64,000 bases of DNA from Neocallimastix lanati (nom. inval.). Its lineage: Eukaryota; Neocallimastigomycota; Neocallimastigomycetes; Neocallimastigales; Neocallimastigaceae. Below, piece by piece: positions 40,431 through 52,312 of the stretch. The notes beneath the pieces are model-generated. The model did no database searches, was not told where the DNA came from, and worked only from the letters and a program-made list of their open reading frames with translations. Made by a program: the position numbers and the translations under genes. Position 1 is the stretch's first letter. Every line of letters starts with the position of its first letter. The DNA lies in assembly GCA_016946835.1 (NCBI GenBank), contig JACVTC010000012.1, forward strand, positions 1,017,501 through 1,081,500. Reading direction: 5' to 3'.

Positions 40431-41108
40431 TGATAAATAACAAAATTATAAAAATAGTTTCTAATATCTAATTATACAATAAACTAATCTTATATATATA
40501 AAATAATTAATTATAATTAAAATTACTTTAGAAAACAAAATAAAATTAATTAATCAACAACAAAATTAAATGAAAATATTATCTTATTCAAACAAACTCC
40601 GACATGAAATTAACTAAATAATAATTAACTGAATATTTTTTTTTAAAAAAGAAAAAAAAAAATTTAAGATTTAATAATATGTATTAATTAAAATGATAAA
40701 TAAACAATTATTATTATCTTAATTAATTCTTTAAATTTAATAAAACTAATATTATTTATTTGTTTTATTTTACTTTAAATAATTATTTTAAAATTGTAAA
40801 TAGCTTAAGTTTAAGGAAAAATATAAATACCTTTAATATTTTTCTTATTTTTCTTTATTATTATTATATATGAAATTAATATTTAATAACTTGTAATTTT
40901 AATTTTATATTTTTAATAATCAAAATTTAATAAATTTATAAATAAAAATTAAATAATAAATATTAGAAAAAGAGCGTTTTCTAATAAAACTTTTGTGTTT
41001 ATTTTATAAAACATTTTTATTATTATTTTTTTTTTATTTTACTTTGATAAAGAAAATAATCACTTTTTGACTCTAAATCAAAATTAAGATTACTTTCAAT
41101 ATTTATCA
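40431..41108 (+). repeat. 3' LTR of element H
   Basis: TGATAAATAAC to ATTTATCA, followed by the CAAT duplication. Confidence 0.92.
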
Positions 41109-41112
41109 CAAT

Positions 41113-41645
41113 GTTGAGGTTCATATTAGAAAAGGAGTGTGAACATTAAATAAATAGATAAATTAACTAACTACTAAATTATACTAAAAAAAATTATTAT
41201 TGCACATTATAAATTTTATTTAAAGAACTATTATTAAAAATATTTATTATTTATAAATTATAATTATTTTATTGTTAAAAATAACTTTATTAATATTAAT
41301 ATTTATTATTATAACAATATGGGAAACCTTTCAATTATTACTATTCCTAATTCATTTTTACTACTATTTCTAATTTTTTTTTTAGAAAGACCCCCTTCAT
41401 AAAATAATATGGATCATACATATTTTATATTATTTAATTACATTATTAAAATCCAATCATATAAATTAATTAATTACATAAATTAATATTTAAAAATAAT
41501 AAAATATAATTAATATAAAAATTATTAATATAGAATATAAGAAAATTATTAATAGTAAAGAATATAATAATATATTTTTATATAATAAATTATTAAGAAT
41601 TTAATTAAAAATATCATTATTATTTCATTCTTTATCAACAAAAAT
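41113..41645. other. AT-rich DNA between H and K2
   Basis: No gene is seen. 'gttgaggttcatattag' just after the element is the pre-insertion continuation. Confidence 0.5.
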
Positions 41646-42204
41646 TGTAACAGATACATGGTAACTTCAAGCCTATCCAATGATAGTTCTTTGGTTACAT
41701 AACGTATCTCTAAACAGCTAGCAATTTCGGCTAATCAAATAAAATCTTTTGTTAATTTCGTACATTAAATTTTATTATTTTATAATTAATTGTATAGTTA
41801 AATACTTAGTTAAATATATATTTTATTTAGTGATTAGTAAACTAAGTTAAATTAAATTATTTACCAATCATAAAATTATTGATATGTATAAATAATAATT
41901 GAACTTGTATCTGTAACGCGCTAGCGTTACTATTAACGTAAATTGTTATTATAAATATTAATATTAATAAATAAAATATAATTATTAAATAAAGACATAT
42001 TACTAAGTGTAAGCCGAGTAACTGGTAACAAATAGAGTTATAAAGTGCTGCGCTATATTCTAGTGTGATAGAAAATAATAGTTATAAATTTAATTAATTT
42101 AGTGTTTATTATTAACAACTCGAATAGAGAGGTGTTAAGTTATCTTAGCCTTTAAATTTAATTGTTATTCGTTATTCTAGTTAATAATAAACTTACCTTT
42201 TACA
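41646..42204 (+). repeat. LTR-like repeat K, copy 2
   Basis: 559 bp, inverse of K1, starting TGTAACAGATACATGG and ending ACCTTTTACA, with the palindrome GTAACGC-GCTA-GCGTTAC at 41913-41930. No target duplication is visible. Confidence 0.65.
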
Positions 42205-43548
42205 AATGGTACAATGTAAATGAATTTTTAAAATTTAAATCTAATTATATTAATATTCACAATAATAAGTAATTCACACTAAAGTTGTAAATTATAACTA
42301 AATACATAAATTCTAATTTATAAATTGTTTATTTAATTTTTATTAAATTTTTATTTTTGATCAATTGAAATCTCAATTTAGATCAATTGTCATTCAATCT
42401 AATTTTTTACATTTAATAAAGTTATATGTGGAAAAGAGAGAGTCTTAATAATTTCTAATTTTATACTTTATATATAAATTTCAATTTAATTTATCCTTTT
42501 ATGGCTTAATTTGATTTTCTATTTTTTTTGTAAATTTAGTCGTATTTAATTTTCATTTTTCAATTGGTCTTGTACCACAAAATGATTTATACCAGATATT
42601 CTTAATCTACAAAATTAGATTTTGTAGAAGTGAATATAGGTATAAATACTAAGAAAAAATATAAAAATTTAATTTAAATATGTTTTATTAGACACAAAAT
42701 TGTTTTATTAAAAAAAATTGTTTTATTTTAATATTAATTTTTATTTATTTAATTATTAATTTTTATTTGAATTAATAAAAGAAAAATAATTATTAAAACT
42801 AGTAAAATAATAAAATAAAATATTTATTATTTATAATAATTTATTTAAATTTTAATAACAAAAATTTTGATTATTAACAACTAATAAAATATATAAAATT
42901 ATTTATTGAAATTATTAATAATAATAATTTGATTATTAATAACTAATAAAATATATAAAATAAGCTATTGAAATTATTAATAATAAAGAATAATTTAAAA
43001 GAAATACTTACATGTTTTTATATTTTTTAATAATTTTAAACTATTTATATTTATAAACAATAAAATAAATAAAATAAATAATTGTTATAAATATTTACAA
43101 ATAAAGTATTAAAATAAACAAGTTTTAATTATAATTTGTTTATAAAAGTTGAGTTATAAAATAAATAAAATATTAATTATTTTAAATAAAAGGTAATTTA
43201 AAGATTATTCAACTATTTAATTTTAATATTGAAATGTTTATAAATTTGTTTATTTAGTATTTACAATTTATTAAATTTGTTTATTATTTTGTTTGTTTAT
43301 AATTTTATAAGATTATTAATTATTAAATTATTTTAGTTTTAATTAAAATTGTTAATGATTAATTAAATTATTATTATTTTATTTTCATTTATTTCTTTTA
43401 ATTAATTTTCTTAATTTGATTTCGGGACTTCTAAAAGAATTAATTTTGGGTTAAGTTAAATAAGAATTGTTTAATTATATTTTATATAAAACAAAAATTA
43501 TTTACATTATCTAATTAATTAAAATTTATTTACATTTATTAAATTTTT
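42205..43548. other. AT-rich DNA, no recognised feature
   Basis: The stretch is long AT-rich DNA with diverged internal direct repeats (for example 'ttattaataactaataaaatatataaaat', about 42885-42960). A region near 42540-42590 mirrors that next to K1. No coding frame is convincing. Confidence 0.5.
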
Positions 43549-43898
43549 TGTTAAAGTTTTGTGATAATTTGGCCTTAACGATTAGGTCAAGATGCCAAAT
43601 TATAGTAATTAATTAATAATTTAATTTTACTCTTATTTAAAACATATTATTTTTAGTAAATTTTATAAATAAGTTTTTATTTAAATTATAAATTTTATTT
43701 AATCTTAATAATATTTTATTACATTATTATTTTATATATAATTATTACTATAATTTAAATTACAATAATCCTACAAAGGATTAATCAAAAGATTTAAACA
43801 TGTATTTATATAAAATAATTAATTATTAAAATATTAATTATTAATATGAATATGTAATAATATTAATAAAAGTTTGATATTGATAATATAAAGTAAGA

Positions 43899-44144
43899 TG
43901 TCAGAAGTAAGAAACTATTAAAATAGTATATTAATTGTTTATGTTATTAATTAAATATTTAACCAATAGTTTTATATAAATAAATATTAATATAATGAGT
44001 TAAAGTATATAAATAATTGTATTATTATAATTGACAATTCACTTTCTTGAACATTTTTCTTTTTAATAAAAAATATAATAAAACATATAATAAAACATAC
44101 TAATATATCTCTTTAATATTTCGTGTGTCTTTTTGGATTTAAAA
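43899..44144 (+). repeat. 5' LTR of the copia element
   Basis: It starts TGTCAGAAG and, judging from the target duplication, ends GGATTTAAAA rather than in CA. Confidence 0.87.
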
Positions 44145-44160
44145 GATTAAGAGTCTCAAC
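44145..44160 (+). promoter_or_regulatory. Primer-binding site matching the anticodon arm of tRNA-Lys
   Basis: GATTAAGAGTCTCAAC directly follows the LTR. Its complement ends GACTCTTAATC, the anticodon loop and following bases of eukaryotic tRNA-Lys(CTT), so the primer would be a tRNA half ending near position 39/40, as in Drosophila copia, which uses a half tRNA-iMet. Confidence 0.62.
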
Positions 44161-45412
44161 TCACCAGTTGAGTAAAATACAAAGCTAAGTATTAAAATAT
44201 AATCATTATACAAATATTAATTAAATATATAAGGAAATTAAAAAAAAAAAAAACATTATTACTAACATAATTTTTCGATTTTCATTAACATTTATTAAAT
44301 ACCAAATATAAAAAAAATAACACATTATAATTACTAAAAATTAAACACACATATAAAAAAATTAAATTATAATACAAATAAAACAAAATAAAAGAAAAAG
44401 TACGTTTTAAAACATTAATAAAATAATGAGTACCAATTTAAAAAAATAAATTCATAAAATTGAAACAAAATAATATAAAATAGAAATAAAAAAAAAATCA
44501 CTTAAAAGATATTTTGAAAATAAAAAATAATTAAATGTTTTTAGTAATAGTCAACATAGGTTAAGATGAAAATGATGTATAATAGTCATCTAACCAAATT
44601 ATTAAAGTTGAAAATAACTGTAATGAAATTTGATAAATTAAGAGAATGAATGTTAAGTTGAAAAATCAACGCAATAGTCAACTAACATTAATTTAATAAT
44701 AGTCAACTAAGAAATTAGTTGAAAATAATTGAATTAAAATTTGATAAAATTGAAAAATGAATATTAAGTTGAAAACATAATAAAAAAGTAAACTAAATTA
44801 ATTTGATAATGGTCAACTGAAATAAAAAGTTGAAAATATAATATATAAATAATAATATTCATTTTATAGTCAACTTTAATAAAATGTTGAAAATAATGAT
44901 CAAACTGGTGATAATATTTAATTTACTTTAATATATATCATTAAATCAATATAACAATAAAACCAATCTTTTAAGTACGTAATAAATTATATTAAACTAC
45001 TTCAACACTTCAATGAAATTAGATTCTACTTATAGAAACCAATCAAAAGTCAATATAATTATCATTCAATTATACAGTAATTTAACACTAACAAATAAAA
45101 TAAATTCAAGAAATTTTTTTTTAAATTAAAAATATATTAACATTAATAACAAAACATAATAACAATGTTCATCAGCTCATCAGATGACAAAACAAAAATA
45201 TTTATTCGTTACAAACAAAAACAGAAATAATTATATTTAATAAATATAACAATTTATAATATATTAAATTAAATTTATAATGTTTAAATATATAAAGAAT
45301 CTTTACTTTAATCATTTTAGAAAAATAATTAATAAAGTGAAAACAAATAAATTTAATTAACTACTTGAAACAAAATCTCTTATTTTATTAAATTAAAATA
45401 TTATTAAGCAAA
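44161..45412 (+). other. Leader of the copia element
   Basis: This is a long AT-rich non-coding stretch. Between 44540 and 44900 the phrase 'agtcaact' followed by 'gttgaaaat' recurs about six times, making diverged direct repeats with short inverted AGTTGA/TCAACT pairs. Confidence 0.5.
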
Positions 45413-45673
45413 ATGACTGGAAGAAGAGGAAGATCACAATTGATCAATGTTGAAGAATCGAACAACTCAAGAAGATTAGTTAACTTCAGCTATACGGAGA
45501 ACTTCAACAGAGTGACCGAATTAACTACTGAAAACTACAGAGGATGGAAACGTAATATGATCAATCTCTTAAGTATTAATGATTTATTAACATACATAAC
45601 TAAAGAAAAAGTTAGAAAATTAAGAAAAAGGGATATCAAGGAGAATCGAAAAATATACCGAAGATCAGTTTGA
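45413..45673 (+). pseudogene. gag: Gag N-terminus of the copia element
   Basis: The ORF starts MTGRRGRSQLINVEESNN and reads NFNRVTELTTENYRGWKRNM, the usual copia Gag opening with a conserved Trp. A one-base change near 45645 ends the frame, and the next ORF resumes the protein (EDQFDDSLVYDLNVKEND). Confidence 0.82.
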
Positions 45674-45680
45674 TGATTCC

Positions 45681-47363
45681 TTGGTGTATGACTTGAACGT
45701 GAAAGAGAATGACATAAACAATGATATAATTGCCCAATGGATCATTATGAACGGTTTGAGTGAAATTACTCAAAAGTTGATTGAAGGAAAAGCAAACACC
45801 ACCTACAAAATATGGAATTTTCTTAAATCCTCTTTTACTAAGAACCAACAAACAAGAAAAATGGAACTCAAGAAAAAACTAGATGAACTGAAATACGATG
45901 AAGAAAAGGATATTAATATATTCATGTCAGAATTACAAAATATAATTGATGATCTAGAAAAAATAGATGGTGACATGAATTGCAGTACTAAAGTCGGTAT
46001 ACTAAATAGGACCTTACCGGAAAACTTAAGATATATTAATGTTTTCCAATATATAAATAATTGGGAAGAATGTACATCCTATGTTAAGCGTGTAGTTCCA
46101 GAAATAATAATTTCAAATAATATTGAAACAAATAATATTAAAATTGATAACGCCAAAAAGATATTTTCAATTGAAAATGAAAATACTAATTATAAAAACA
46201 AAAAACCAAAAATGAAGAAAAATGCCCAAAGAACAACAACTAGAAGAAATGGAAGATGTAACTATTGTCATAAAAAAGGACATTATTTTTATGAATGCAA
46301 AAAAAGATTATCAGATAGAAAACTCAAGTTTAGAAAAAGAAAAAATATTAAAAACAATAATCAAAGAAGACAATTTCATGAAAAGAGAAATTACGCTAAC
46401 TTTATGCAAAAGGATAATTATAACTCAGTATATTCAGATTCTTTCACTAAAGACTACAATGATAATGAAACTATAAGCATTAACTACATACACAAAGGAA
46501 AATATCAAACTCCAGTAAACAATAAAGAATTAATATGCTGGATTTTAGACTCTGGCGCTTCAATAAATATTACTAACAGAAAAGATAAATTGATAAATAT
46601 AAAAACATGCAATGAAAAAATTTATCTTGCAAATAATGAAATATTAACTACAAAATACATTGGTACATTTAAAGGTTACATTAATGATCAAGAAATAATC
46701 ATCAATGATGTATATTACTCACCACTTATTGATAAAAATCTTTTATCGGTAGGAAAGTTAAACCAACAAAATTACAAAATAATTTTCAATAGTCATCATA
46801 ACAAACCATATGCAACCATCTATAACAATCATCAAAATAAAATCATAAATATATTATCTCATTCGAATAACACATTTAAACTCTTTTTGTCTACACATCC
46901 ATTACAACTAAAGGATATAGAAAAAATCAATACTAACAATGAAATTAATTATACAAATATGAAAACTCAAGATAAACTAAATTTATGGCATAGACGTTTA
47001 GCACATTTTGACATTAAAATGATCAAACGCAAATTATTAAACACTAATGTACCACTAAAATGTCCATTATGTATTCAATCGAAAATTAAAAACAAACCTT
47101 ACCCCAAAAGCGAACATAAATCACAACACATATTCGAACTTATTCACATGGACTTAGTGGGACCATTACCAGATTCTATTTATGGCAATAAATATTTCTT
47201 TACTATATTAGATGACTTCTCCAGATATGGCTGGGTACTCTTTCTTAAAGTAAAAGCGATACATATTCTGCATTTTACAATTGGTTCCGTTATATCAAAA
47301 ATAAATACAACATTAGGATTAAGTATATGCGTTCAGACAACGGAACTGAATTTGTCAATATAA
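45681..47363 (+). CDS. gag-pol: Gag, protease and integrase N-part of the copia element
   Basis: Residues 1-130 are the UBN2-type Gag part (YKIWNFLKSSFTKNQQTRKM). A zinc knuckle CNYCHKKGHYFYEC (CX2CX4HX4C) lies at about 193-206. The protease site is WILDSGASINITNR at about 285-300. The GAG-pre-integrase HHCC zinc region reads LWHRRLAHFD through PLKCPLCIQSK. The integrase core begins MDLVGPLPDSIYGNK and LDDFSRYGWVLFLK, after which a one-base shift near 47272 ends the frame. The listed start is a TTG inside gag and not a real start. Confidence 0.88.
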   Translation: MVYDLNVKENDINNDIIAQWIIMNGLSEITQKLIEGKANTTYKIWNFLKSSFTKNQQTRKMELKKKLDELKYDEEKDINIFMSELQNIIDDLEKIDGDMNCSTKVGILNRTLPENLRYINVFQYINNWEECTSYVKRVVPEIIISNNIETNNIKIDNAKKIFSIENENTNYKNKKPKMKKNAQRTTTRRNGRCNYCHKKGHYFYECKKRLSDRKLKFRKRKNIKNNNQRRQFHEKRNYANFMQKDNYNSVYSDSFTKDYNDNETISINYIHKGKYQTPVNNKELICWILDSGASINITNRKDKLINIKTCNEKIYLANNEILTTKYIGTFKGYINDQEIIINDVYYSPLIDKNLLSVGKLNQQNYKIIFNSHHNKPYATIYNNHQNKIINILSHSNNTFKLFLSTHPLQLKDIEKINTNNEINYTNMKTQDKLNLWHRRLAHFDIKMIKRKLLNTNVPLKCPLCIQSKIKNKPYPKSEHKSQHIFELIHMDLVGPLPDSIYGNKYFFTILDDFSRYGWVLFLKVKAIHILHFTIGSVISKINTTLGLSICVQTTELNLSI

Positions 47364-47512
47364 AATTTAAAGAATTCTGCTTTCAGTATGGTATCCAACA
47401 TCAACTAAATATACCATATAACCCCCAACAAAACGGAAAAGCGGAACATTTCAACGGAACCTTAATCAATGCGGCTAAAACACTTCTCAATGACGCCAAA
47501 CTAAGTCACTAA
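47327..47512 (+). CDS. pol: Integrase middle part of the copia element
   Basis: It contains RSDNGTEFVN with the second catalytic Asp and PQQNGKAEHFNGTL with the Glu. It ends in TAA where the family has a residue before FWED. Confidence 0.83.
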   Translation: MRSDNGTEFVNIKFKEFCFQYGIQHQLNIPYNPQQNGKAEHFNGTLINAAKTLLNDAKLSH

Positions 47513-47996
47513 TTTTGGGAAGACGCAGTTGATACCGCAAATTATGTTAGAAACCGCCTTCCTCACAAAGGAATCTTTAATAAAATACCATATGAAATTT
47601 TAAATAAAACTAAAATAGACTACTCTAATATTAGGGTTTTTGGATGCAAAGTTTTTTACTTTATTCCTAAAAATTTCAGATCAAAATTTGATAACATTGC
47701 TTCACCAGGTATCTTCCTTGGCTATTCAAATAATCCCACAGGTTACAAAATTCTTGATATTACAAATAACAAAATTGTTCTTTCAAGAAACGTAGAATTT
47801 TTCGAATCAAACCCAGGCAACTCCTACTGCACTCACTGCAATCAAAATATATCAAATTTTATTCCAAATCATGAAATTAGGAGGAATAATAATTACTTTG
47901 ATAACAATAGCTACAGTCCAAACATCATTTCAAATAATTATCATAATAACTGTAAAGAGTTCTATCAGAAACAGATTACAAATAACAAATTTTAAC
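47513..47996 (+). pseudogene. pol: Integrase C-part of the copia element
   Basis: In frame after the TAA it reads FWEDAVDTANYVRNRLPHKG, VFGCKVFYFIPKNFRSKFD and GIFLGYSNNPTGYKILD, the conserved copia integrase end, and stops at 47994-47996. Confidence 0.78.
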
Positions 47997-48723
47997 ACCA
48001 AAATAAAAAAATACGTAATAAAAATTCGTTTTTTTAAATAAAATAATCTTTATTAATTAAAAAAAATTAAATCTCTTTTTTGTTATTAACTATCATATAG
48101 TCAATAACTAATACATCGATTTAATTATAGAAATTTACATGTATTTATATTTTTTCATTATTACATCATAATATATTATTTCTATCTAATTTACATATAT
48201 TACTATTTATTTATAAACAAAATATTTATTAATAATTTTATTAAATAATAATTAACTAAACTAAACAATAATTAATTCAATAAACTTTCAACTTATTTTC
48301 AATAATAATTAAATTCAATAACAACTCATTTATTATATATTTATTATATAAATATTATTAATACTAATGTTTATATATTTACAATTTAAAACTATTTTTA
48401 TAAACTATTTAAACTAATTTTAACTATTTAAAACTATTCCGAAATTAATTTTAAAGTATTTTAAACTAACTAAACTAAATTAACTAAATTAACTAAATTA
48501 AATAGAATAACTATTTTAAATAAACTAAACTAAATTAACTAACTTAAATAAATTATTTAGATTTAAGCTATTATCCAAAATTATTTAAATAATAATTTTT
48601 CCTTTATGAAAAGTTTACATAAATTTATAATTAATTTTCATATACGTAAATCATAAATTTATGTAATTTTATTACATTAATTATTATGTAATAATTAATT
48701 ATTAAAGATTTTATTAAATCTTT
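47997..48723. other. Non-coding AT-rich block inside the copia element
   Basis: About 730 bp without coding potential splits the integrase tail from the Asn-rich linker before RT. AATAAC occurs near both edges ('acaaataacaaatt' and 'ttacaataacactg'), so it may be a small nested insertion, but no clear inverted ends or related copy are seen. Confidence 0.4.
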
Positions 48724-49802
48724 ACAATAACACTGATCTACCAAATACAACACATATACATAAATCAAATACAAAAAATAAATATAAAAATCCAAAAATA
48801 AATAATAATAAAAATAAAATTAACAATAATAACAAAAATAATAATAACGATAATAATATTAATAACAACAACAATAACAATAATAATTATAATAATAACA
48901 ACAATAACAACAATAACAACAATAACAACAACAATAATAATTATAATAATAATAACAATAACAATAACAATAACAATAACAACAATAACATCAATAATAA
49001 TAATAATATCAACAACAATAATATTAATGACAGCAATACTAACGATAAAAACATCACTCCCATTTCAACATCTCATGATCATATCGATATTAACAATGTA
49101 ATTAAAAATGTAAAAATCAAAAGAAATAACACAAAAAATAGCATTGATAATAAAAGGAAAATAGATAACATTAATATAGATAAGAAAGATAATAAAAAGA
49201 AAAAATACAATGAAAAATTAAGAGAACCATTTAATTATGATGATATAAAAAACTTACTCGATAAAACTGAATGGTTGGAGTCAATTAAAGAAGAATTACA
49301 AAATATGGAATCATTACATGTATTTGAATCAGTCGAGAAAATCCCTGAAGGTGCTAATATTACTGTTTCTAGGTGGATATTCAAATTTGAAAGAAATTCA
49401 GCAGGTGAAATTATCAAAAGAAAATCAAGATTAGTATCTAAGGGATATACTCAACAAGAAGGAATTGATTTCCATGAAACTTTCTCTCCTACATTAAAAT
49501 CAGATTCAATTAGAATTTTCACTGCATTAGCTGTTCAAAACAATTTCCAAATACATCATATAGATATTAACGCAGCATACCTCAACGCACCATTAAAAGA
49601 AGAAATTTACATGAAACCACCAAAGGGACATGAGGACTACAATAAAAAATATTGGAAATTAAGAAAAGCTATTTATGGACTGAAACAAAGCGGCAAACAA
49701 TGGAATGACGAACTAGACAAATATATCAAGAAAATAGGATACAGAAGAATCATCAGTGAGCCTTGTCTTTACTTAAAGGAAAACAAATATAATAATATAT
49801 AA
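48724..49802 (+). CDS. pol: Asn-rich linker and RT N-part of the copia element
   Basis: From 48724 the frame is open through a long poly-Asn stretch coded by mixed AAT/AAC, then a basic linker, then RT: ESIKEELQNMESLHVFE, VSRWIFKFERNS, RLVSKGYTQQEGIDFHETF and HIDINAAYLNAPLKEEIYM (motif A Asp), then YGLKQSGKQWND. It ends in an in-frame TAA at 49800-49802. Confidence 0.85.
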
Positions 49803-49808
49803 AGCATA

Positions 49809-50234
49809 TTGGCCGTATATGTAGATGATATATTATTAGCTGGGAAAAGAGAAGAAATTAAAAATACGAAAAACTTAATCAAAGAAAAATTTAAAATAAA
49901 AGACATAGGTAAAGTTAATTTCATAATTGGAATAAAATTTATTAAACTTAAAAATGGTTACTTTTTAAATCAATTTAGGTATATAGAAGAAATCTTAGAA
50001 AAATTCGGAATGAAGAATTCTGTGCCATCAAGGAATATAAAACCAATACTAGATGAAGAACTAAGAAAGAACAAGATCGACAAAACCAAGTATAGAAGTG
50101 CTATAGGGAACCTACTATACTTAGCTATATCTACAAGACCAGATATCATATACTCTGTTGGAAAAGCTGCAAGAAGATCAAAGAACCCTAATCTTGAAGA
50201 CTGGGAAAATGTATTGAAAATACTCAGACCTTAA
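49809..50234 (+). CDS. pol: RT C-part of the copia element
   Basis: It continues in the same frame after the TAA, with the catalytic VYVDDILLAG, then GIKFIKLKNGYFLNQF, SAIGNLLYLAISTRPDI and EDWENVLK. A one-base shift near 50228 ends it. Confidence 0.86.
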   Translation: MAVYVDDILLAGKREEIKNTKNLIKEKFKIKDIGKVNFIIGIKFIKLKNGYFLNQFRYIEEILEKFGMKNSVPSRNIKPILDEELRKNKIDKTKYRSAIGNLLYLAISTRPDIIYSVGKAARRSKNPNLEDWENVLKILRP

Positions 50235-50265
50235 AGGAACAATAAAATATGGTTTAAATTTTACG

Positions 50266-50700
50266 AAAGAGCAAGGAATAAAAGCTTTCGTTGACGCCGA
50301 TTATGCAGGTGATTTGGAAACAAGAAGATCCACTACAGGTTTTCTAATAACTATAGGAAATACTCCGACTAGTTGGTGTTCAAAACTCCAGCATTGTGTT
50401 TCTACTTCTACAGCTGAGTCCGAATACTACAGTCTTAGCGAATGTAGCAAACACTGTATCTGGTATCTAAATTTACTAAATGAATTTGGTTTAAATATGA
50501 AAAGTATTGAGATTAATATAGACAATAAAGCTGCGATTTTCAACGCAAAAAATCAATCAATTAATCCAAAAACTAAACATATGGATATAAGAGTTCACTA
50601 TATTAGAGAATTGATTAGAAATAATAAAATTAAATTAAAGTATATAAAGTCACAATATAACCTAGCTGATGGATTCACTAAATACTTGAGTAATGGTTAA
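50266..50700 (+). CDS. pol: RNase H of the copia element
   Basis: KAFVDADYAGD has the first catalytic Asp. STTGFLITIGNTPTSWCSK, STAESEYYSLSE (Glu), NIDNKAAI (Asp) and HMDIRVHYIREL follow, and the end is the conserved NLADGFTKYL. All motifs of the copia RNase H are present. Confidence 0.86.
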   Translation, partial: KEQGIKAFVDADYAGDLETRRSTTGFLITIGNTPTSWCSKLQHCVSTSTAESEYYSLSECSKHCIWYLNLLNEFGLNMKSIEINIDNKAAIFNAKNQSINPKTKHMDIRVHYIRELIRNNKIKLKYIKSQYNLADGFTKYLSNG

Positions 50701-50804
50701 ATGGATAACTTTAGAAATTGCATACTAACAAACATTAATGACATAAATGATATAGAAGTATAAATAGTATATATTGAAAAGTATAAAATTTATTAATATT
50801 ATAC

Positions 50805-50814
50805 TTAGGAGGAA
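50805..50814 (+). promoter_or_regulatory. Polypurine tract of the copia element
   Basis: TTAGGAGGAA directly precedes the TG of the 3' LTR. Confidence 0.7.
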
Positions 50815-51060
50815 TGTCAGATGTAAGAAACTATTAAAATAGTATATTAATTGTTTATGTTATTAATTAAATATTTAACCAATAGTTTTATATAAATAAA
50901 TATTAATATAATGAGTTAAAATGTATAAATAATTGTATTATTATAATTGACAATTCACTTTCTTGAACATTTTTCTTTTTAATAAAAAATATAATAAAAC
51001 ATATAATAAAACATACTAATATATCTCTTTAATATTTCGTGTGTCTTTTTGGATTTAAAA
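50815..51060 (+). repeat. 3' LTR of the copia element
   Basis: TGTCAGATG to GGATTTAAAA, followed by the duplication TAAGA and the rest of the F LTR. Confidence 0.87.
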
Positions 51061-51445
51061 TAAGATAATAATATAAATATTTAATATAAATATAAATAAA
51101 ATATAAGAATTTAATATTTGCTAAATATTATATTTTATAATTAAAATATAATATGCTGAAATTAATTTAATGACAATCACGTGTTTACATTATTTAATAT
51201 ATATTAATTTCAATATGTTAATAATATTTAGTAATTAGTTGGCCTAGACTAATTCCTAAATATTTTAATAAAGTTAATTTAATAATAATTATTATATTAT
51301 TATTATTCATTAATATTGAAATTCAAATAACTGAATTATTTAAATTGAAATTGAAATTGAATTAAATGGAAATTCAGTTATTATCTTAACAAGAATTTAT
51401 TATTTATTATTTATTTTAATTTTAAAATTTCATTATTTATCAAAA

Positions 51446-52306
51446 TGTAATAATTCTATTAAGAACTAACTCAAAATAGAATTATTAACTACAACTTAAC
51501 GACTAATTCATTAAGTTGAGAGAATAAAATAAAATAAATTTTTTTTACCTTTAGAGTAGAGTTTATTATAAAATTAATTATAATAATAACACAAAAAGTA
51601 AGAGAAAAATTGTTTGTATAAATTGATTTTAAAAATATGTTTTTGAATAAAATATTTTTATTAATTTATTAAAGTTAAAAATATAAAAATGTTACTATTA
51701 TAACTATGTTTTTTATAATAATAATTCTTCTTGATTTCTCAAAGAGAACTCAAGAGCCTTATTTATATTTTTTTATGAAAATAAGGTTAAATAAGAAAGG
51801 GTTTTCTAATCTTAACAAATCTCTTATCTAGGAAAAGATTAGATAGAAAAACCTAGATAAGTTTTCGATCGATATTCTATCCATATCGATCATCGCATTA
51901 ATTAAGTAAAACCGATTACTTCTAAAAAGTAATTAGAAAAAATCTTAATTAACCGATTTTTCAATCTAATGATCGAAAATAAAAGAATAAAATAATAAAA
52001 GATATTTCGATCATATAATTTATCCTTATATTAAAAATATAAAATTAAATAGTTAATAAAATACAGAATACATTATAAAATACAGAATAAAATACAATAC
52101 AAAATACATTAGTTACAGTAGAGAATTTAACATATTGTAAATATATTATTTAAAATTAATTAAATAAATTTTGTTAAATTAATGAATATTTAAAATTAAA
52201 TTAAATAAATTAATAAATATTATATGTAATTAAATAAAATTATAGTTATAATAACTTAACTAAGAAAATATAATTATTTGCTAACAAATAATTATAGATT
52301 CTTACA
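51446..52306 (-). repeat. Solo LTR, family C copy 2
   Basis: 861 bp, minus orientation, flanked by CAAAA on both sides (51441-51445 and 52307-52311). It is the outermost of three LTRs stacked before tRNA-Trp. Confidence 0.85.
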
Positions 52307-52312
52307 CAAAAA

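Larger units (their letters stand above)
34479..41108 (+). mobile_element. Ty3/gypsy LTR retrotransposon, element H
   Basis: LTRs of 676 and 678 bp with inverted ends TGATAAAT/ATTTATCA enclose a gag-pol of the same lineage as element A. A 4-bp duplication CAAT (34475-34478 and 41109-41112) flanks it. Gag and pol carry many frameshifts and stops despite similar LTRs. It keeps the slippery T TTA AAC, a perfect zinc knuckle and the RNase H Asp that A has lost. Confidence 0.93.
43899..51060 (+). mobile_element. Ty1/copia retrotransposon inside an F LTR
   Basis: Two 246-bp LTRs with about three differences bound an element with the copia order gag, protease, integrase, RT, RNase H. The 5-bp duplication TAAGA flanks it (43894-43898 and 51061-51065), confirmed against the uninterrupted F sequence. 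The purine tract TTAGGAGGAA precedes the 3' LTR. Several frameshifts and stops make it inactive. Confidence 0.93.
43549..51391 (-). repeat. LTR family F copy 2, split by the copia element
   Basis: The left part is 43549-43898 and the right part 51066-51391. Joined across the copia insertion they match intact F LTRs (compare 53106-53722). No target duplication of the F LTR itself is visible. Confidence 0.8.

Noticed and set aside
32627-42204. K1 and K2 as terminal inverted repeats of one large DNA transposon around C and H
   Set aside because: No transposase lies between them, there is no flanking duplication, and K also occurs alone and rearranged at 55764 and 62500.
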